Assembly (NCBI RefSeq): GCF_030056795.1
Contig: NZ_JASHKQ010000001.1
Location: 1,054,001 to 1,118,000, forward strand
DNA length: 64,000 nt
Source of the DNA: Rhodococcus sp. IEGM 1381
Lineage (GTDB): Bacteria; Actinomycetota; Actinomycetes; Mycobacteriales; Mycobacteriaceae
Direction of reading: 5' to 3'
Below, one piece after another: positions 26,930-36,183 of this stretch. A model generated the notes under the pieces. That model made no database searches. It was not told where the DNA came from and saw only the letters and a program-made list of their open reading frames with translations. The stretch's first letter is position 1. Every line of letters begins with the position of its first letter. Made by a program: the position numbers and the translations under genes.

Positions 26930-28765
26930 TCAGAACGCTGCTTCGTCGAGTTCCATGATGTCGTTGTCGATGTTGGTAAGGATTGCTCGCGTCGCGGTGA
27001 GCTGCGGGAGGATGTTCTTGGCGAAGAACGAGGCCACTGCGACCTTGCCTTCGTAGAACGCCTTGTCCTTGCCCTCTGCACCGTTGTCGAGTGCGGCGAT
27101 GGCGATTTCGGACTGACGCAGCAGCAGCCAGCCGATGAGCAGGTCGCCGAAGCCCATGAGGAAGCGCACCGATGCCAGGCCGATCTTGTACAGCTCGGTG
27201 GGCTGGTCCTGTGCGCCCATGAGGTGCTGGGTCATCGAGGTGACGATGGCCTGCACGTCTTCGAGGGCGGTGGCCAGCAGTGCGCGTTCGGCCTTGAGGC
27301 GTCCGTTGCCTGCTTCGCTGTCGATGAACGACTTGATCTGTCCGGCAACGTGAGCCAGGGCCACGCCGCGGTCGCGGGCGATCTTGCGGAAGAAGAAGTC
27401 CTGCGCCTGGATGGCGGTGGTTCCTTCGTACAGCGAGTCGATCTTGGCGTCGCGAACGTATTGCTCGATGGGGTAGTCCTGCAGGAAGCCGGAACCACCG
27501 AAGGTCTGCAGCGACTCGGCCAGCACCTGGTAGGCGATTTCCGATCCGACGCCCTTGACGATGGGGAGCAGGAGGTCGTTGACGCGGTATGCGATGTCTG
27601 CGTCGGCGTCCGAAACCTGCTTGGCGGTGACCGGATCCTGGTGTGCGGCGGTGTAGAGGTACACCGCGCGCAGGCCCTCCGAGTAGGCCTTCTGCATCAT
27701 CAGGCTGCGGCGCACGTCGGGGTGGTGGGTGATGGTGACGCGGGGTGCGGCCTTGTCGGTCATTTGCGTCAGGTCTGCGCCCTGGACGCGCTCCTTGGCG
27801 TACCCGAGTGCGTTGAGGTAGCCGGTGGAGAGGGTGCCGATTGCCTTGGTGCCGACCATCATTCGAGCGTGCTCGATGACGTCGAACATCTGCGCGATGC
27901 CCTTGTGAACCTCGCCGACGAGCCAGCCCTTGGCAGGGACGCCGTGGCCACCGAAGGTGAGCTCACAGGTGGCCGAGGCCTTGAGGCCCATCTTGTGCTC
28001 GACGCCGGTGACGAAGACGCCATTGCGCTCGCCCGGTTCGCCCTTCTCGAAGTCGAAGTGGGTGGCGGGGACGAAGAACAGGCTCAGGCCCTTGGTGCCC
28101 GGTCCGGCACCTTCGGGACGCGCTAGTACGAGGTGGAAGATGTTCTCGAACAGGTCGTCCGAAACGGCGGAGGTGATGAAGCGTTTGACGCCTTCGATGT
28201 GCCAGGAGCCGTCGTCCTGCTTGATCGCTTTGGTACGGCCTGCGCCCACGTCGGATCCGGCGTCGGGCTCGGTGAGCACCATCGTGGCACCCCAGCCGCG
28301 CTGGACGATGACCTTCGCCCATTCCTTCTGCTCATCGGTTCCGTTGTGGAACAAGATGTTTGCGAAGCCGGGCCCCGCGTTGTACATGAATGCTGCGGGC
28401 TGAGAACCGAGGAGCATCTCGTTGATACCCCACAGGAGGTTGCGAGGCGCTGCCATGCCGCCGAGTTCCTCGTCGAGGCCGACGCGCCACCACTCACCGT
28501 CGTAGAGCGCCTTGAACGACTTCTTGAAGGAGTCGGGCAGCTTCAGGCTGTGGGTTTCCGGATCGAAGACGGGCGGGTTGCGGTCCGTGTCCGCGAAGGA
28601 CTCGGCCAGCGGTCCCTCGGCCAGGCGAACGACCTCGCGCAACATGTCGCGGGCCACCTCGCCGTCCATGTCTCCGAAATTGTCGCCTTCGAGTGTCTCG
28701 TCGAGTCCGAAAAGCTCGAAGAGGTTGAACTCGAGGTCCCGAAGGTTGCTCTTGTAATGGCCCAT
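26930..28765 (-). CDS. fadE5: Acyl-CoA dehydrogenase FadE5
   Basis: An FAD-dependent acyl-CoA dehydrogenase of 611 residues, first step of beta-oxidation, with broad chain-length use in mycobacteria. The catalytic Glu is residue 447 in [14 protein letters not shown], the same number as reported for M. tuberculosis FadE5. Other family segments include [18 protein letters not shown] (FAD and substrate), [18 protein letters not shown] and [13 protein letters not shown]. The extra N-terminal and C-terminal parts fit the long FadE5 subclass. Its promoter region carries the TTAC-N6-GTA(A/G) palindrome shared with tetR and fabG4/fadA2. It corresponds to Rv0244c. Confidence 0.95.
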   Translation of the reverse strand: MGHYKSNLRDLEFNLFELFGLDETLEGDNFGDMDGEVARDMLREVVRLAEGPLAESFADTDRNPPVFDPETHSLKLPDSFKKSFKALYDGEWWRVGLDEELGGMAAPRNLLWGINEMLLGSQPAAFMYNAGPGFANILFHNGTDEQKEWAKVIVQRGWGATMVLTEPDAGSDVGAGRTKAIKQDDGSWHIEGVKRFITSAVSDDLFENIFHLVLARPEGAGPGTKGLSLFFVPATHFDFEKGEPGERNGVFVTGVEHKMGLKASATCELTFGGHGVPAKGWLVGEVHKGIAQMFDVIEHARMMVGTKAIGTLSTGYLNALGYAKERVQGADLTQMTDKAAPRVTITHHPDVRRSLMMQKAYSEGLRAVYLYTAAHQDPVTAKQVSDADADIAYRVNDLLLPIVKGVGSEIAYQVLAESLQTFGGSGFLQDYPIEQYVRDAKIDSLYEGTTAIQAQDFFFRKIARDRGVALAHVAGQIKSFIDSEAGNGRLKAERALLATALEDVQAIVTSMTQHLMGAQDQPTELYKIGLASVRFLMGFGDLLIGWLLLRQSEIAIAALDNGAEGKDKAFYEGKVAVASFFAKNILPQLTATRAILTNIDNDIMELDEAAF

Positions 28766-28819
28766 TGCTCGTTCGCTCTCCAGTCGGTGGTGCGGTCTCG
28801 TGAGTACCGCCCAAGTTAG

Positions 28820-28833
28820 CTACTCGTCGGTAA
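28820..28833 (-). promoter_or_regulatory. Palindromic operator upstream of fadE5
   Basis: Read on the minus strand TTACCGACGAGTAG lies 54 bases before the fadE5 ATG, in the 79-base gap after the upstream methyltransferase gene. It differs from the perfect palindrome at one base. A further GGTAAC/GTTACC pair (28829-28849) overlaps it. Confidence 0.6.
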
Positions 28834-28844
28834 CTTAAGGGATG

Positions 28845-29468
28845 TTACCCCCGATCCGTGTTGCTGCCAAGGGCGGACCTACTCGCCAGTAGCAATGCGT
28901 CGATCGCAGTGCCGCCGCTCACGTCCCGATACCGATTCTCGGCGGTCACAATGGTCAGGCAGGAGTCGATGTCGGACACCAAATCCTTTGGCGTGTAGAG
29001 GATTTCGATCTCCTGGGGTCCTCCGGCTCCGGACTCGATGTTGGATGTGTGATGCCCGAGAATCATGAGGATTCCATCAGGTTTCAGCGCCGACGCCGCG
29101 GCCGAGACGGCCTTTCGTCGTGCTTCCGGGGGCAAGTGCAGGTAGAACATGAGAACCAGGTCATAGTTGGGTTCCGTTGCCAATTCCGTCACATCGGCAT
29201 GAATCCAGGTGAGGCGCTCGCGCACCGACCTCGGGGCCGAGTCGGCAACGTGACTTGCTCGCGTCAGCGCCACCGAGGAGAAATCGACGGCGTCGACGGT
29301 CCAGCCGCGGGTTGCCAACCAGATGGCGTTTCGACCCTGGCCGGATGCGAGATCCAATGCGCGACCACGCTTCAGCGTCGTCGCCACTTCGACCAAGGTC
29401 GCATTCGGTGCCTCGCCGTACACGAGTTCTCGGCCATCGTATTTGCGATCCCAGTCTGTGGCGTCCAC
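28845..29468 (-). CDS. Class I SAM-dependent methyltransferase
   Basis: About 207 residues. It begins DATDWDRKYDGRELVYGEAP, then has motif I RALDLASGQGRNAIWLATRG, the acidic VDAVDFSS and the post-I WIHADVTEL. This order resembles the tellurite-resistance/UbiE-like small-molecule methyltransferases. I chose the GTG at 29468; the frame is open for 78 more codons upstream but that part has no family character. It precedes fadE5 on the same strand with a 79-base gap holding operator-like sites, so it is probably a separate unit. The substrate is unknown. Confidence 0.8.
   Translation of the reverse strand: MDATDWDRKYDGRELVYGEAPNATLVEVATTLKRGRALDLASGQGRNAIWLATRGWTVDAVDFSSVALTRASHVADSAPRSVRERLTWIHADVTELATEPNYDLVLMFYLHLPPEARRKAVSAAASALKPDGILMILGHHTSNIESGAGGPQEIEILYTPKDLVSDIDSCLTIVTAENRYRDVSGGTAIDALLLASRSALGSNTDRG
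28879..28892 (-). promoter_or_regulatory. Second copy of the operator palindrome, inside the methyltransferase gene
   Basis: CTACTCGCCAGTAG is a perfect 14-bp palindrome differing from the fabG4/fadA2 site only in its outer base pair. It lies 59 bases upstream of the other fadE5 site, within the 3' end of the methyltransferase coding region. Confidence 0.45.
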
Positions 29469-29703
29469 CTCGGGAAGCTTAGTGGGGACTCCTGCAACGT
29501 GGCACGCAGCAGTAGAACGTTGTAGTTCTGGTAGACGGTCGCCAGCAACTACGTATTTGGGCACCCATCGAGAACGAGTGGATGTAATGCGCGTGGGCGT
29601 AGCCGTTGCTGTTGTTGGGCCCGACATGCCTGTGAGCGGGATCGAGGAATTTCTCGTTTTGCCGAATCGGGCGAATGCACCTCGATGTCGTAATCTGGAC
29701 ATT

Positions 29704-30138
29704 GTGAGTGATCTACCCGATTCCGGGCTGGCCAGGGATTTGTCCGTCAGTGCGATGCGGCTGAACCGGAGGCTGCGTCTGCGCCATTCCAGCGACAGAT
29801 TGCCCGTCGCTCAGCTGTCGATTTTGACGACTCTGCTGCGCGAGGGGCCGATGACGACGGGTGAGTTGGCGGCGCGGGAGCGAATAAAGCCACCGTCGGT
29901 ATCGAGGTCCTCGCACACGTTGGGGGAGTCGGGTTTGATCTCTCGGGCACCGCACCCGACCGACGGCAGGCAAGTGGTTCTGCAGCTGACCGATACCGGG
30001 ACCGCTACCGCGCGGAAAGAAATCGCGTCTCGGGAAATTGCGCTGGCCGAGCAGTTGGAGAACCTGACGGCCCGGGAGCGGGAGACGTTGGCTGCCGCCG
30101 CGAGCATTCTCACCGAGATCGTCGAACAGGTCGACTGA
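29704..30138 (+). CDS. MarR-family transcriptional regulator
   Basis: A 144-residue winged-helix regulator. The wHTH spans about 38-105: LSILTTLLREGPMTTGELAA, RERIKPPSVSRSSHTLGESG and the wing SRAPHPTDGRQVVLQLTDTG. Start is a GTG at 29704; TAATCT ends 7 bases before it, which suggests a leaderless mRNA. Frames upstream continue but lack conservation. It is divergent from the methyltransferase gene 235 bases away and convergent with a small membrane-protein gene. Target genes are unknown; the neighbours are candidates. Confidence 0.88.
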   Translation: MSDLPDSGLARDLSVSAMRLNRRLRLRHSSDRLPVAQLSILTTLLREGPMTTGELAARERIKPPSVSRSSHTLGESGLISRAPHPTDGRQVVLQLTDTGTATARKEIASREIALAEQLENLTARERETLAAAASILTEIVEQVD

Positions 30139-30144
30139 GCTTCG

Positions 30145-30306
30145 TCAGTTGTCGTTCCGGACTTCGTGATCGAGGGTGTCGATGTCCCACTCGAGAATCG
30201 AGCCCAATTCTTCCGAATCGCCCCGGCGTGCGACGCGACCGAGGACGGTGGCGACGACTGCCGCGCACATCATCCATACGGTAACGACTATCCACAACCC
30301 GTTCAT
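30145..30306 (-). CDS. Small single-helix membrane protein
   Basis: A possible 53-residue protein starting MNGLWIVVTVWMMCAAVVA, one membrane helix, followed by basic residues and an acidic C-terminus (SILEWDIDTLDHEV). GAAAG lies about 7 bases before the ATG. A longer frame to 30399 exists, but its extra residues look unconserved. The gene converges on marR with a 6-base gap. No family is recognised. Confidence 0.5.
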   Translation of the reverse strand: MNGLWIVVTVWMMCAAVVATVLGRVARRGDSEELGSILEWDIDTLDHEVRNDN

Positions 30307-30474
30307 GACACACTTTCTAGCACCAGTGTCTGTGAAATCGCCGAGAAACGGTGATTCGGCTTTGTTGCGATTCGGTATTGATCGTCGACGGTTCGACAAT
30401 CAGGACATATCGAAGGCCATGTTCCGCAACAGATGTGGAGGATGGATTCGCTGAAAATTCGGACGAAACAAACT

Positions 30475-31149
30475 CTACGTAACGGACTCGACATCCCGTT
30501 TGGACCGAATTCGGTCGACCGCAATACGGAATCGGCTGTCCGGTGTGCACCTACGCGATACCGGGTCCAGATCCGATTCGAAATCGACATCCCGTAATTC
30601 CGCGAGCATTGTCAACGACGCCCCCGCGGCCGTCAGCGCGGCGTGTGTATCGGTGCCCGTCGACGGTGCGGACATGGGCACGTCGAGCAGGGCCCGTGCC
30701 ATGGCAGGGTCGCGCAGGCCCAGCGCCCACCAACCGCCGTCCTCGGCCGATCCGAGCACGTCGCCACTGCCGAGCCGCACGGCCGCGTCGGACAGTATCT
30801 GCGCGGTTACCTGGGGTGTGTCCATGCCGATCTGCAGCACGGCTCCGTCGGTGGCCGCGTCTGCATGTGCATTCGCCAGCCGTTCCCCCAGTCCGTCGCC
30901 GCGTTGCGTGATCACCGTGAACGACGCCAGAGCACGAGTCAGTTCGTCGGTGCGGGCCGCGTCGGCAAGGCTGCCGGTGAGAGCCACGACGCGGTGATCG
31001 ACGTCGGCTGCGGAGACAGCATCGAGGGTGTCCAGCAGCGAGGCTGCGGCCAGCTCGGCCGCAGCGGCATCTCCGATCGTGGCGGCGAGGCGTGTCTTGG
31101 CCAGGCCGGGAACGGGAGCTTTGGCTACGACGAGAGCGGTGACGATCAC
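30475..31149 (-). CDS. DUF2064 (TIGR04282-type) glycosyltransferase-like protein (Rv0540-like)
   Basis: About 224 residues with a nucleotidyl/glycosyl-transferase A-like fold. The N-terminal VVAKAPVPGLAKTRLAATIG resembles the nucleotide-binding start of this family, with QRGDGLGERLANAHADA and the IGMDTPQVTAQIL acidic motif further on. The GTG start overlaps the stop of the upstream GT2 gene as GTGA with a GGAAGG site, so translation is coupled. The order epimerase-GT2-DUF2064 is like Rv0536, Rv0539, Rv0540. The reaction is not established. Confidence 0.82.
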   Translation of the reverse strand: MIVTALVVAKAPVPGLAKTRLAATIGDAAAAELAAASLLDTLDAVSAADVDHRVVALTGSLADAARTDELTRALASFTVITQRGDGLGERLANAHADAATDGAVLQIGMDTPQVTAQILSDAAVRLGSGDVLGSAEDGGWWALGLRDPAMARALLDVPMSAPSTGTDTHAALTAAGASLTMLAELRDVDFESDLDPVSRRCTPDSRFRIAVDRIRSKRDVESVT

Positions 31150-31799
31150 GAAAGAACCTTCCAGAAATCTCGTACGGCGACGATGGTCCCCTTCACCGAG
31201 CCCGAGACCTTGGACGTACCAGCCGTTCTCGGCCGGTAGTCCACGTCGTGCTCGGCAACGGTCCACCCGGCTTCGGCTGCCAACACGAGCAACTGCAGCG
31301 GGTAGCCCGAGCGACGGTCGGTGACGCCGAGGTCCAGCAGTGCCTGGCGGCGGACCGCGCGGATGGCGCCGAGGTCGTGCACCGGCAGCTTGTATTTGGT
31401 CCGGAGCCGAAGGGACAGAATGGCATTGCCGATCCTCGCGTGCAGGGGTGAGCTTCCCTTGGCCGGTCGTCGACGGCCGACGGCGAGGTCGGCGTGATCC
31501 AATGCGGCCACGAGCGTCGGTAGGTCACCCGGATCCATCGAGCCGTCTCCGTCGAGGACGCAGACGATCTCGGTGTCGGCGGCGAGGACGCCCGCGTGCA
31601 CGGCTGCACCGTAACCGGGCACGGATTCGGACACCACGGTGGCTCCGTGGGCCGCGGCGACGGCGGCGGTGTCGTCGGTGGAGTTGTTGTCCACCACGAT
31701 GGTTCGATACCCCGGCGGCATAGAATCGAGAACTGCAGGAAGCGATTCTGCCTCGTTCATGCAGGGAACGACGACGGTGACCGAGCCCGGGTCAGACAC
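31146..31799 (-). CDS. GT2-family glycosyltransferase (Rv0539-like)
   Basis: About 217 residues, GT-A fold, similar to polyprenyl-phosphate sugar synthases and dolichyl-phosphate mannose synthase. It starts TVVVPCMNEAESLPAVLDSM, with IVVDNNSTDDTAAVA and the metal-binding DXD region in LDGDGSMDPGD. No C-terminal membrane helices are present. The GTG at 31799 overlaps the end of the epimerase gene by 8 bases, and its own stop overlaps the next start. It is the middle of a coupled operon. Donor and acceptor are unknown. Confidence 0.87.
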   Translation of the reverse strand: MSDPGSVTVVVPCMNEAESLPAVLDSMPPGYRTIVVDNNSTDDTAAVAAAHGATVVSESVPGYGAAVHAGVLAADTEIVCVLDGDGSMDPGDLPTLVAALDHADLAVGRRRPAKGSSPLHARIGNAILSLRLRTKYKLPVHDLGAIRAVRRQALLDLGVTDRRSGYPLQLLVLAAEAGWTVAEHDVDYRPRTAGTSKVSGSVKGTIVAVRDFWKVLS

Positions 31800-32850
31800 G
31801 AGGTGGACCCGTACCCTCGGCGTCGCGCAACGGCGCGTCGGCGAATGCGGTGAGGCCCTCGCGAGGCATGACCTTCGCGCGGAATCCCAGAGTCCGTTCG
31901 GCCAGTTCCGAACTGGCGACGATGTGCCGCACATCGCCCGCGCGGTACTGTCCGGTGATCTGGGGTGCCGGTCCACCGCGTGCGTCTGCGAGGATGCCGG
32001 CGACTTCACCGATGGTGATCGGTTGTCCCGAACACACGTTCAGCGCAGTGAAGCCGTCCAGCTCGGCAGAGATCGACGCGATGTTGGCTGCCGCTACGTC
32101 GTGAACGTGGACGAAATCACGGGCCTGCTTGCCGTCCTCGTAGACCGTCGGGGCCTGGCCGCGTTCGAGGGACGATCGAAACATCGCTGCCACACCGGAA
32201 TACGGGGTATTGCGCGGCATGTGTGGGCCGTAGACGTTGTGGTAGCGCAGCGCTACCACCGATCCACCGGTAGCGATCGCCCAGGCGGAGGCGTAGTTCT
32301 CCTGCGCAAGCTTGCTGGCGGCGTAGGTGCTCCTGGGCTCGAGTCTCGAATCCTCCTCGACCAGAAGCCAATCGAGTGGCTCGCCGGACTTGGGATCGCG
32401 GTTGTCGAACATGCCGGCGTCGAGGTCGGCTCGGGTGCGGGGAGGCGGAACGACGGTCTCGCCCGACGAATTGAGGTACCGCCCCTCGCCGTAGACCACC
32501 ATCGACGAGGCGAGAACCAGTCGGGTGCATCCCGCCTCGTACATGGCTGCGAGCAGGACTGCCGTCCCGTAGTCGTTGTGGCTTGCGTAGGCCGGGGCAT
32601 CTGCGGCGTCGACACCCGCTCCGACGACTGCGGCCTGATGACACACGACGTCCACCCCGCGCAGTGTCTCGACGAGTGCGTCCTTGTCTCGGACATCGAG
32701 GTCGATGATCCCATCGGCACGCGTGCCGGGGCCGTGAGCCGATTCGAGCATCGCGTCGACGGCGACCACGTCGAGGTCGGCGGTGCGCGCGGCGTCGAGG
32801 ATGTGGCCGCCGATGAATCCGGCTGCGCCGGTGAGGAGTACCCGTGTCAT
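31792..32850 (-). CDS. NAD-dependent sugar epimerase/dehydratase (Rv0536/GalE-like)
   Basis: A 352-residue extended SDR acting on nucleotide sugars. The NAD-binding GAAGFIGGHILDAAR is at about 8-22, the catalytic Ser and SSMVVYGEG at about 120, and the Tyr/Lys pair in YAASKLAQENYA. The insert with VVPPPRTRADLDAG is longer than in classic GalE. The ATG overlaps the stop of the MTA phosphorylase gene as ATGA. With the following GT2 and DUF2064 genes it probably makes and uses a modified nucleotide sugar. UDP-glucose 4-epimerase is one possible activity. Confidence 0.87.
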   Translation of the reverse strand: MTRVLLTGAAGFIGGHILDAARTADLDVVAVDAMLESAHGPGTRADGIIDLDVRDKDALVETLRGVDVVCHQAAVVGAGVDAADAPAYASHNDYGTAVLLAAMYEAGCTRLVLASSMVVYGEGRYLNSSGETVVPPPRTRADLDAGMFDNRDPKSGEPLDWLLVEEDSRLEPRSTYAASKLAQENYASAWAIATGGSVVALRYHNVYGPHMPRNTPYSGVAAMFRSSLERGQAPTVYEDGKQARDFVHVHDVAAANIASISAELDGFTALNVCSGQPITIGEVAGILADARGGPAPQITGQYRAGDVRHIVASSELAERTLGFRAKVMPREGLTAFADAPLRDAEGTGPPRV

Positions 32851-33644
32851 GGCAGCTCGATCGGCAGGGTGATCCCGGTGTGCACACGGCACGTGGGGCA
32901 CTCACCGGTCGGAGCGTCACGAACGGCCGATCGCACCAGGGACTTGAGTGGTTCGATGTTCTTCTGGAATTCCGCGAACACGTCCACGGCCTTGACGCCC
33001 TGACCGGATTCGATGCCGGCATCGAGGTCGGTCACCAGTGCTATCGGTGCGTAACAGAGTTCGAGCTCGCGAGCGAGAACGGCTTCGGGATGACCGGTCA
33101 TGTTCACCAGTGTCCAACCCTGGCGGGCGAACCACTGGCTCTCCGCGCGAGTGGAGAATCGTGGACCCTCGACGACGACCATGACGCCGCCGTCGATCGC
33201 GGTGTCCTGGAGGGCCGCCGCGCGCAACTGTGTGCAGTACGGGTCGGCGAACTCGACGTGGATTCCCCCCTCGTCGAAGTACGTCTGTACGCGCCCGGAC
33301 GTCCGATCGACGAGCTGATCGGGAATCACCACGGTGCCGGGGCCGTATTCGGGCACCAGTGATCCGACGGCGCACGGCGCGAACACTCGACTCACCCCGA
33401 GCATTCGCAGCGCCCACATGTTCGCGCGATACGGCAACGTGTGCGGTGAGTACTCGTGGTTCCTGCCGTGTCTGGGCAGGAACGCGACCTGCCGACCCTC
33501 CACCTCACCCAAGGTGATCGGAGCGCTCGGGGCTCCGTAGGGCGTATCGAGCACGATCTCCTCGGCGTCGTCGGCGAAGAACGAGTAGAAGCCGCTACCG
33601 CCGATGACGGCGATCTCGGCCCGTCCCTGCGCGTCCTTGTTCAT
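32847..33644 (-). CDS. mtnP: S-methyl-5'-thioadenosine phosphorylase (MtnP/Rv0535-like)
   Basis: A 265-residue purine nucleoside phosphorylase family 2 enzyme that splits methylthioadenosine (or methylthioinosine) with phosphate, salvaging adenine and methylthioribose-1-phosphate. The phosphate-binding FLPRHGRNHEYSPHTLPYRA, the substrate segment EGPRFSTRAESQWF and VNMTGHPEAVLARELELCYA are intact. A C-terminal Cys pair, CPTCRVH, is unusual for the core family. It leads a coupled operon with the epimerase. The equivalent in M. tuberculosis, Rv0535, is an MTA phosphorylase; specificity versus the inosine form cannot be read here. Confidence 0.9.
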   Translation of the reverse strand: MNKDAQGRAEIAVIGGSGFYSFFADDAEEIVLDTPYGAPSAPITLGEVEGRQVAFLPRHGRNHEYSPHTLPYRANMWALRMLGVSRVFAPCAVGSLVPEYGPGTVVIPDQLVDRTSGRVQTYFDEGGIHVEFADPYCTQLRAAALQDTAIDGGVMVVVEGPRFSTRAESQWFARQGWTLVNMTGHPEAVLARELELCYAPIALVTDLDAGIESGQGVKAVDVFAEFQKNIEPLKSLVRSAVRDAPTGECPTCRVHTGITLPIELP

Positions 33645-33689
33645 CTACTCATCCTCCATCACCGTCGGTCGATATGCTTGTCCGAGGTC

Positions 33690-35039
33690 GTGTTCGTCAG
33701 TAATTCGCAGGGAGAAAACACTATCCGCTACTGGAGAGAAGCCGTCGCCGGCACGTTGGCCGTCGCGCTCGTCGTGGTCGCGTTCATCGTGCCTTATCTG
33801 GGAAACGAACTCGTCACTCCCATCATCAACAGAACCCCACAGCAGGTGCGCGATTTCGCAGACGCGGCACCGCTGTTCGGATTCCGTGAGTTTCACGTCG
33901 GCTGGGGAACCCCGTTCGCCGTCCTCATAGCCGTGGCCACCGTGCTGTGGGGCCCTACGGTGGCCCGCCGGTTGTCCTGGACGCGCTTGTTGTTGGTCGT
34001 ATGGGGCGCATCCGCAGCATGGACGATGTCGTTGGCGATGGTCGATGGGTGGAAGCGCGGCTTCGTCGACAGGCTGGCGTCGACGGACGAGTACTTGCAC
34101 GAAGTGCCGGGGATCACCGACATTCCCGCAACTCTGCGCGGATTCTCCGAGCGAATCCTGGATTTCCAGGCGGATTCGTGGACCACGCACGTCTCGGGGC
34201 ACCCGCCCGGGGCGTTGCTGACGTTCGTCTGGCTCGACCGTCTCGGTCTCGGTGGTGGTGCGTGGGCGGCGACGCTGTGCGTTCTGGTCGGGACGAGTGC
34301 TGCAGTGGCGGTCGTCGTCACGCTGCGGGTGTTGGGCGACGAGAAGATGGCAAGGCGCGCAGCACCGTTCGTGGCCGTCGCGCCGGCCGCGATCTGGATC
34401 GCCGTGTCGGCGGATGCGTTCTATGCCGGGGTCGCCGCGTGGGGTGTCGCGCTGCTGGCGATCTCCACGAAGCGGTACCTGTGGCCCGCATCGATCGGTG
34501 CGGGAGTACTCCTCGGTTTCGGTATCTATCTCAACTACGGGCTGGTGCTGATGGGCCTGCCCGCGGTGGCAGTACTGATTGCCGGTCGAAAGATTCTGCC
34601 GTTCGTGGGCGCGCTCGTCGGAGCGCTGATCGTCGCGGGAATCTTCACGGCGTACGGATTCTGGTGGTACGACGGCTACGAGCTGGTGCAGGAGCGTTAC
34701 TACCAGGGCATCGCCAAGGATCGTCCGTTCGAGTACTGGGGTTGGGCGAACTTCGCGGCGCTGTTCTGTGCGCTGGGTGTCGCTGTGCCAGCGGCGTTCC
34801 CGCGAATTCTCACGCGAGTGCAGCCGATCAACCTGCTGGTGATCGGCGGCGTGGCGGCGGTGGTGATGGCAGATCTGAGTCAGTTGAGCAAGGCCGAGAC
34901 CGAGCGGATCTGGCTGCCGTTCGCGATGTGGATGCTCATTGCGCCCGCGGTGTTACCGCTGCGCACGCATCGATTCTGGTTGGCCCTGCAGGTGATCGGC
35001 GCATTGGCGATCAATCATCTGCTGTTCACGAATTGGTGA
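33690..35039 (+). CDS. Multi-pass membrane protein, Rv0541c-like
   Basis: A 449-residue protein, the same length as Rv0541c, with about ten hydrophobic helices. The first is GTLAVALVVVAFIVPYLGNE. A polar extracytoplasmic stretch between helices has STDEYLHEVPGITDIP and a GHPPGALL turn. I chose the GTG at 33690, preceded by GAGG and a TATGCT -10-like box; the frame is open upstream but overlaps mtnP antisense. It is divergent from mtnP and its last 14 bases overlap a methyltransferase gene tail to tail. A GT-C-like or transport role is possible but unproven. Confidence 0.8.
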   Translation: MFVSNSQGENTIRYWREAVAGTLAVALVVVAFIVPYLGNELVTPIINRTPQQVRDFADAAPLFGFREFHVGWGTPFAVLIAVATVLWGPTVARRLSWTRLLLVVWGASAAWTMSLAMVDGWKRGFVDRLASTDEYLHEVPGITDIPATLRGFSERILDFQADSWTTHVSGHPPGALLTFVWLDRLGLGGGAWAATLCVLVGTSAAVAVVVTLRVLGDEKMARRAAPFVAVAPAAIWIAVSADAFYAGVAAWGVALLAISTKRYLWPASIGAGVLLGFGIYLNYGLVLMGLPAVAVLIAGRKILPFVGALVGALIVAGIFTAYGFWWYDGYELVQERYYQGIAKDRPFEYWGWANFAALFCALGVAVPAAFPRILTRVQPINLLVIGGVAAVVMADLSQLSKAETERIWLPFAMWMLIAPAVLPLRTHRFWLALQVIGALAINHLLFTNW

Positions 35040-35691
35040 GCGGGGCCGGCGTCATCTGGGCGAACCAGCGCCCGTCGATCGGTGCCACGTCGATCATTCG
35101 AAGGCCTGCTGCCCGGGCGAGATCCGCGGTGGCGTCGGCGCTGACACTCGACCACGCGAACCAGTCTCCGACCATAGTGTCGGTTTCCCAGCGCACGGTG
35201 CGGTGCCGCACTCCGTAGTTGCTCGGCGCATCCACTTCGGCGATGACGGCTCCGTGCGGAGCCAGCAGGTCGGCAGCGCGGCACAGCAGCCGAACCGGGT
35301 CGCCGCCGATGCCGATGTTTCCGTCCGCGAGCAGCACACAGGACCATTCGCCGGTGTCGGGCAGTGGCTCGAAAATGTCTTTCAGGACGGCGTTACCGCC
35401 GCGACCGATGGTCAGGTCGACGGCTGCTTTCGAGGTGTCGACGCCGAGAGCCGAAACTCCTCGTCGGGCAAGTGCTTCGGTGAGGCGCCCGGGCCCGCAG
35501 CCGAGATCGAGGGTGGGTCCGGTACATCGACTGATCATCGCGTGGTCGGCGCGGCGATCCTCCGCGGACGAGGCATCCCCGCCCATCCAGCGGGCCGTGG
35601 GCAGACGTTGCCGAGAGCCGTCGGAATCACCTATCCAACAGGGCAATCCGGCTGCTGCGCGGTTGAAAAGTGTATCGGCGGTAACGCTCAT
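35026..35691 (-). CDS. Class I SAM-dependent methyltransferase
   Basis: A 221-residue methyltransferase. Motif I is TLDLGCGPGRLTEALARRG (about 60-78), followed by ALGVDTSKAAVDL and LADGNIGIGGDPVRLL. The N-terminus is short and contains GLPCWIGDSDGSRQRLP. The ATG overlaps the stop of the upstream membrane protein as ATGA, so the two form a coupled pair. The substrate is unknown; the partner suggests a membrane-associated role. Confidence 0.83.
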   Translation of the reverse strand: MSVTADTLFNRAAAGLPCWIGDSDGSRQRLPTARWMGGDASSAEDRRADHAMISRCTGPTLDLGCGPGRLTEALARRGVSALGVDTSKAAVDLTIGRGGNAVLKDIFEPLPDTGEWSCVLLADGNIGIGGDPVRLLCRAADLLAPHGAVIAEVDAPSNYGVRHRTVRWETDTMVGDWFAWSSVSADATADLARAAGLRMIDVAPIDGRWFAQMTPAPLTNS

Positions 35692-36158
35692 GCTCGGCTC
35701 CGTACGAGGATCAATCGAAGGAAGTAAGCGGCTGCGCTCACGGTGAACAACGCGGTGGTGAGCGCGAGCCAACGACCGAGGAAGGGCTCTTGCGTCAAAC
35801 CGGTTGCGGCCCGGTACGACTCCGCACCCTGAGTGAGTATCCCGGGGAAGAACATGAGAAACGTCAGTCCGGCTCCCAGAGCGGGAACGCGAACGTAGTT
35901 GACCGGAGACAGCGTCCAGTTGCGGTGCGTCGATCCGGTGAGAAGTCGGTCGGCGAGCGAGTAGAGCGGATACAGCACGGCGTCGTGCAGCAGTACAGAA
36001 CCGAAGAACCACACGATGATGGATTGCCACCACACGTCGTTGTTCCACAGTGTTGCCGGTCCTGCAATCGCAATGACATAGCCGACGAGGGCGAACGACA
36101 GCAGCAAACCGACTGCGTGCAGTGGGTGCCCACCGTAGATCTTCGTGAACGCTCTCAT
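35688..36158 (-). CDS. Four-helix membrane protein
   Basis: A 156-residue integral membrane protein with four hydrophobic segments: VGLLLSFALVGYVIAIAG, SIIVWFFGSVLLHDAVLYPL, LGAGLTFLMFFPG and ALTTALFTVSAAAYFLRLIL. Between them lies the polar RLLTGSTHRNWTLSPVNYVR. The ATG at 36158 has AGGAG 7 bases upstream. It is coupled by stop/start overlap to the methyltransferase gene. No family is recognised with confidence. Confidence 0.8.
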   Translation of the reverse strand: MRAFTKIYGGHPLHAVGLLLSFALVGYVIAIAGPATLWNNDVWWQSIIVWFFGSVLLHDAVLYPLYSLADRLLTGSTHRNWTLSPVNYVRVPALGAGLTFLMFFPGILTQGAESYRAATGLTQEPFLGRWLALTTALFTVSAAAYFLRLILVRSRA

Positions 36159-36183
36159 TCGAGGCTCCTGACCGTGCGATGCA

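Noticed and set aside
29587-29703. Earlier ATG start for the MarR regulator at 29587
   Set aside because: The added residues show no MarR homology, and a -10-like TAATCT sits just before the GTG at 29704.
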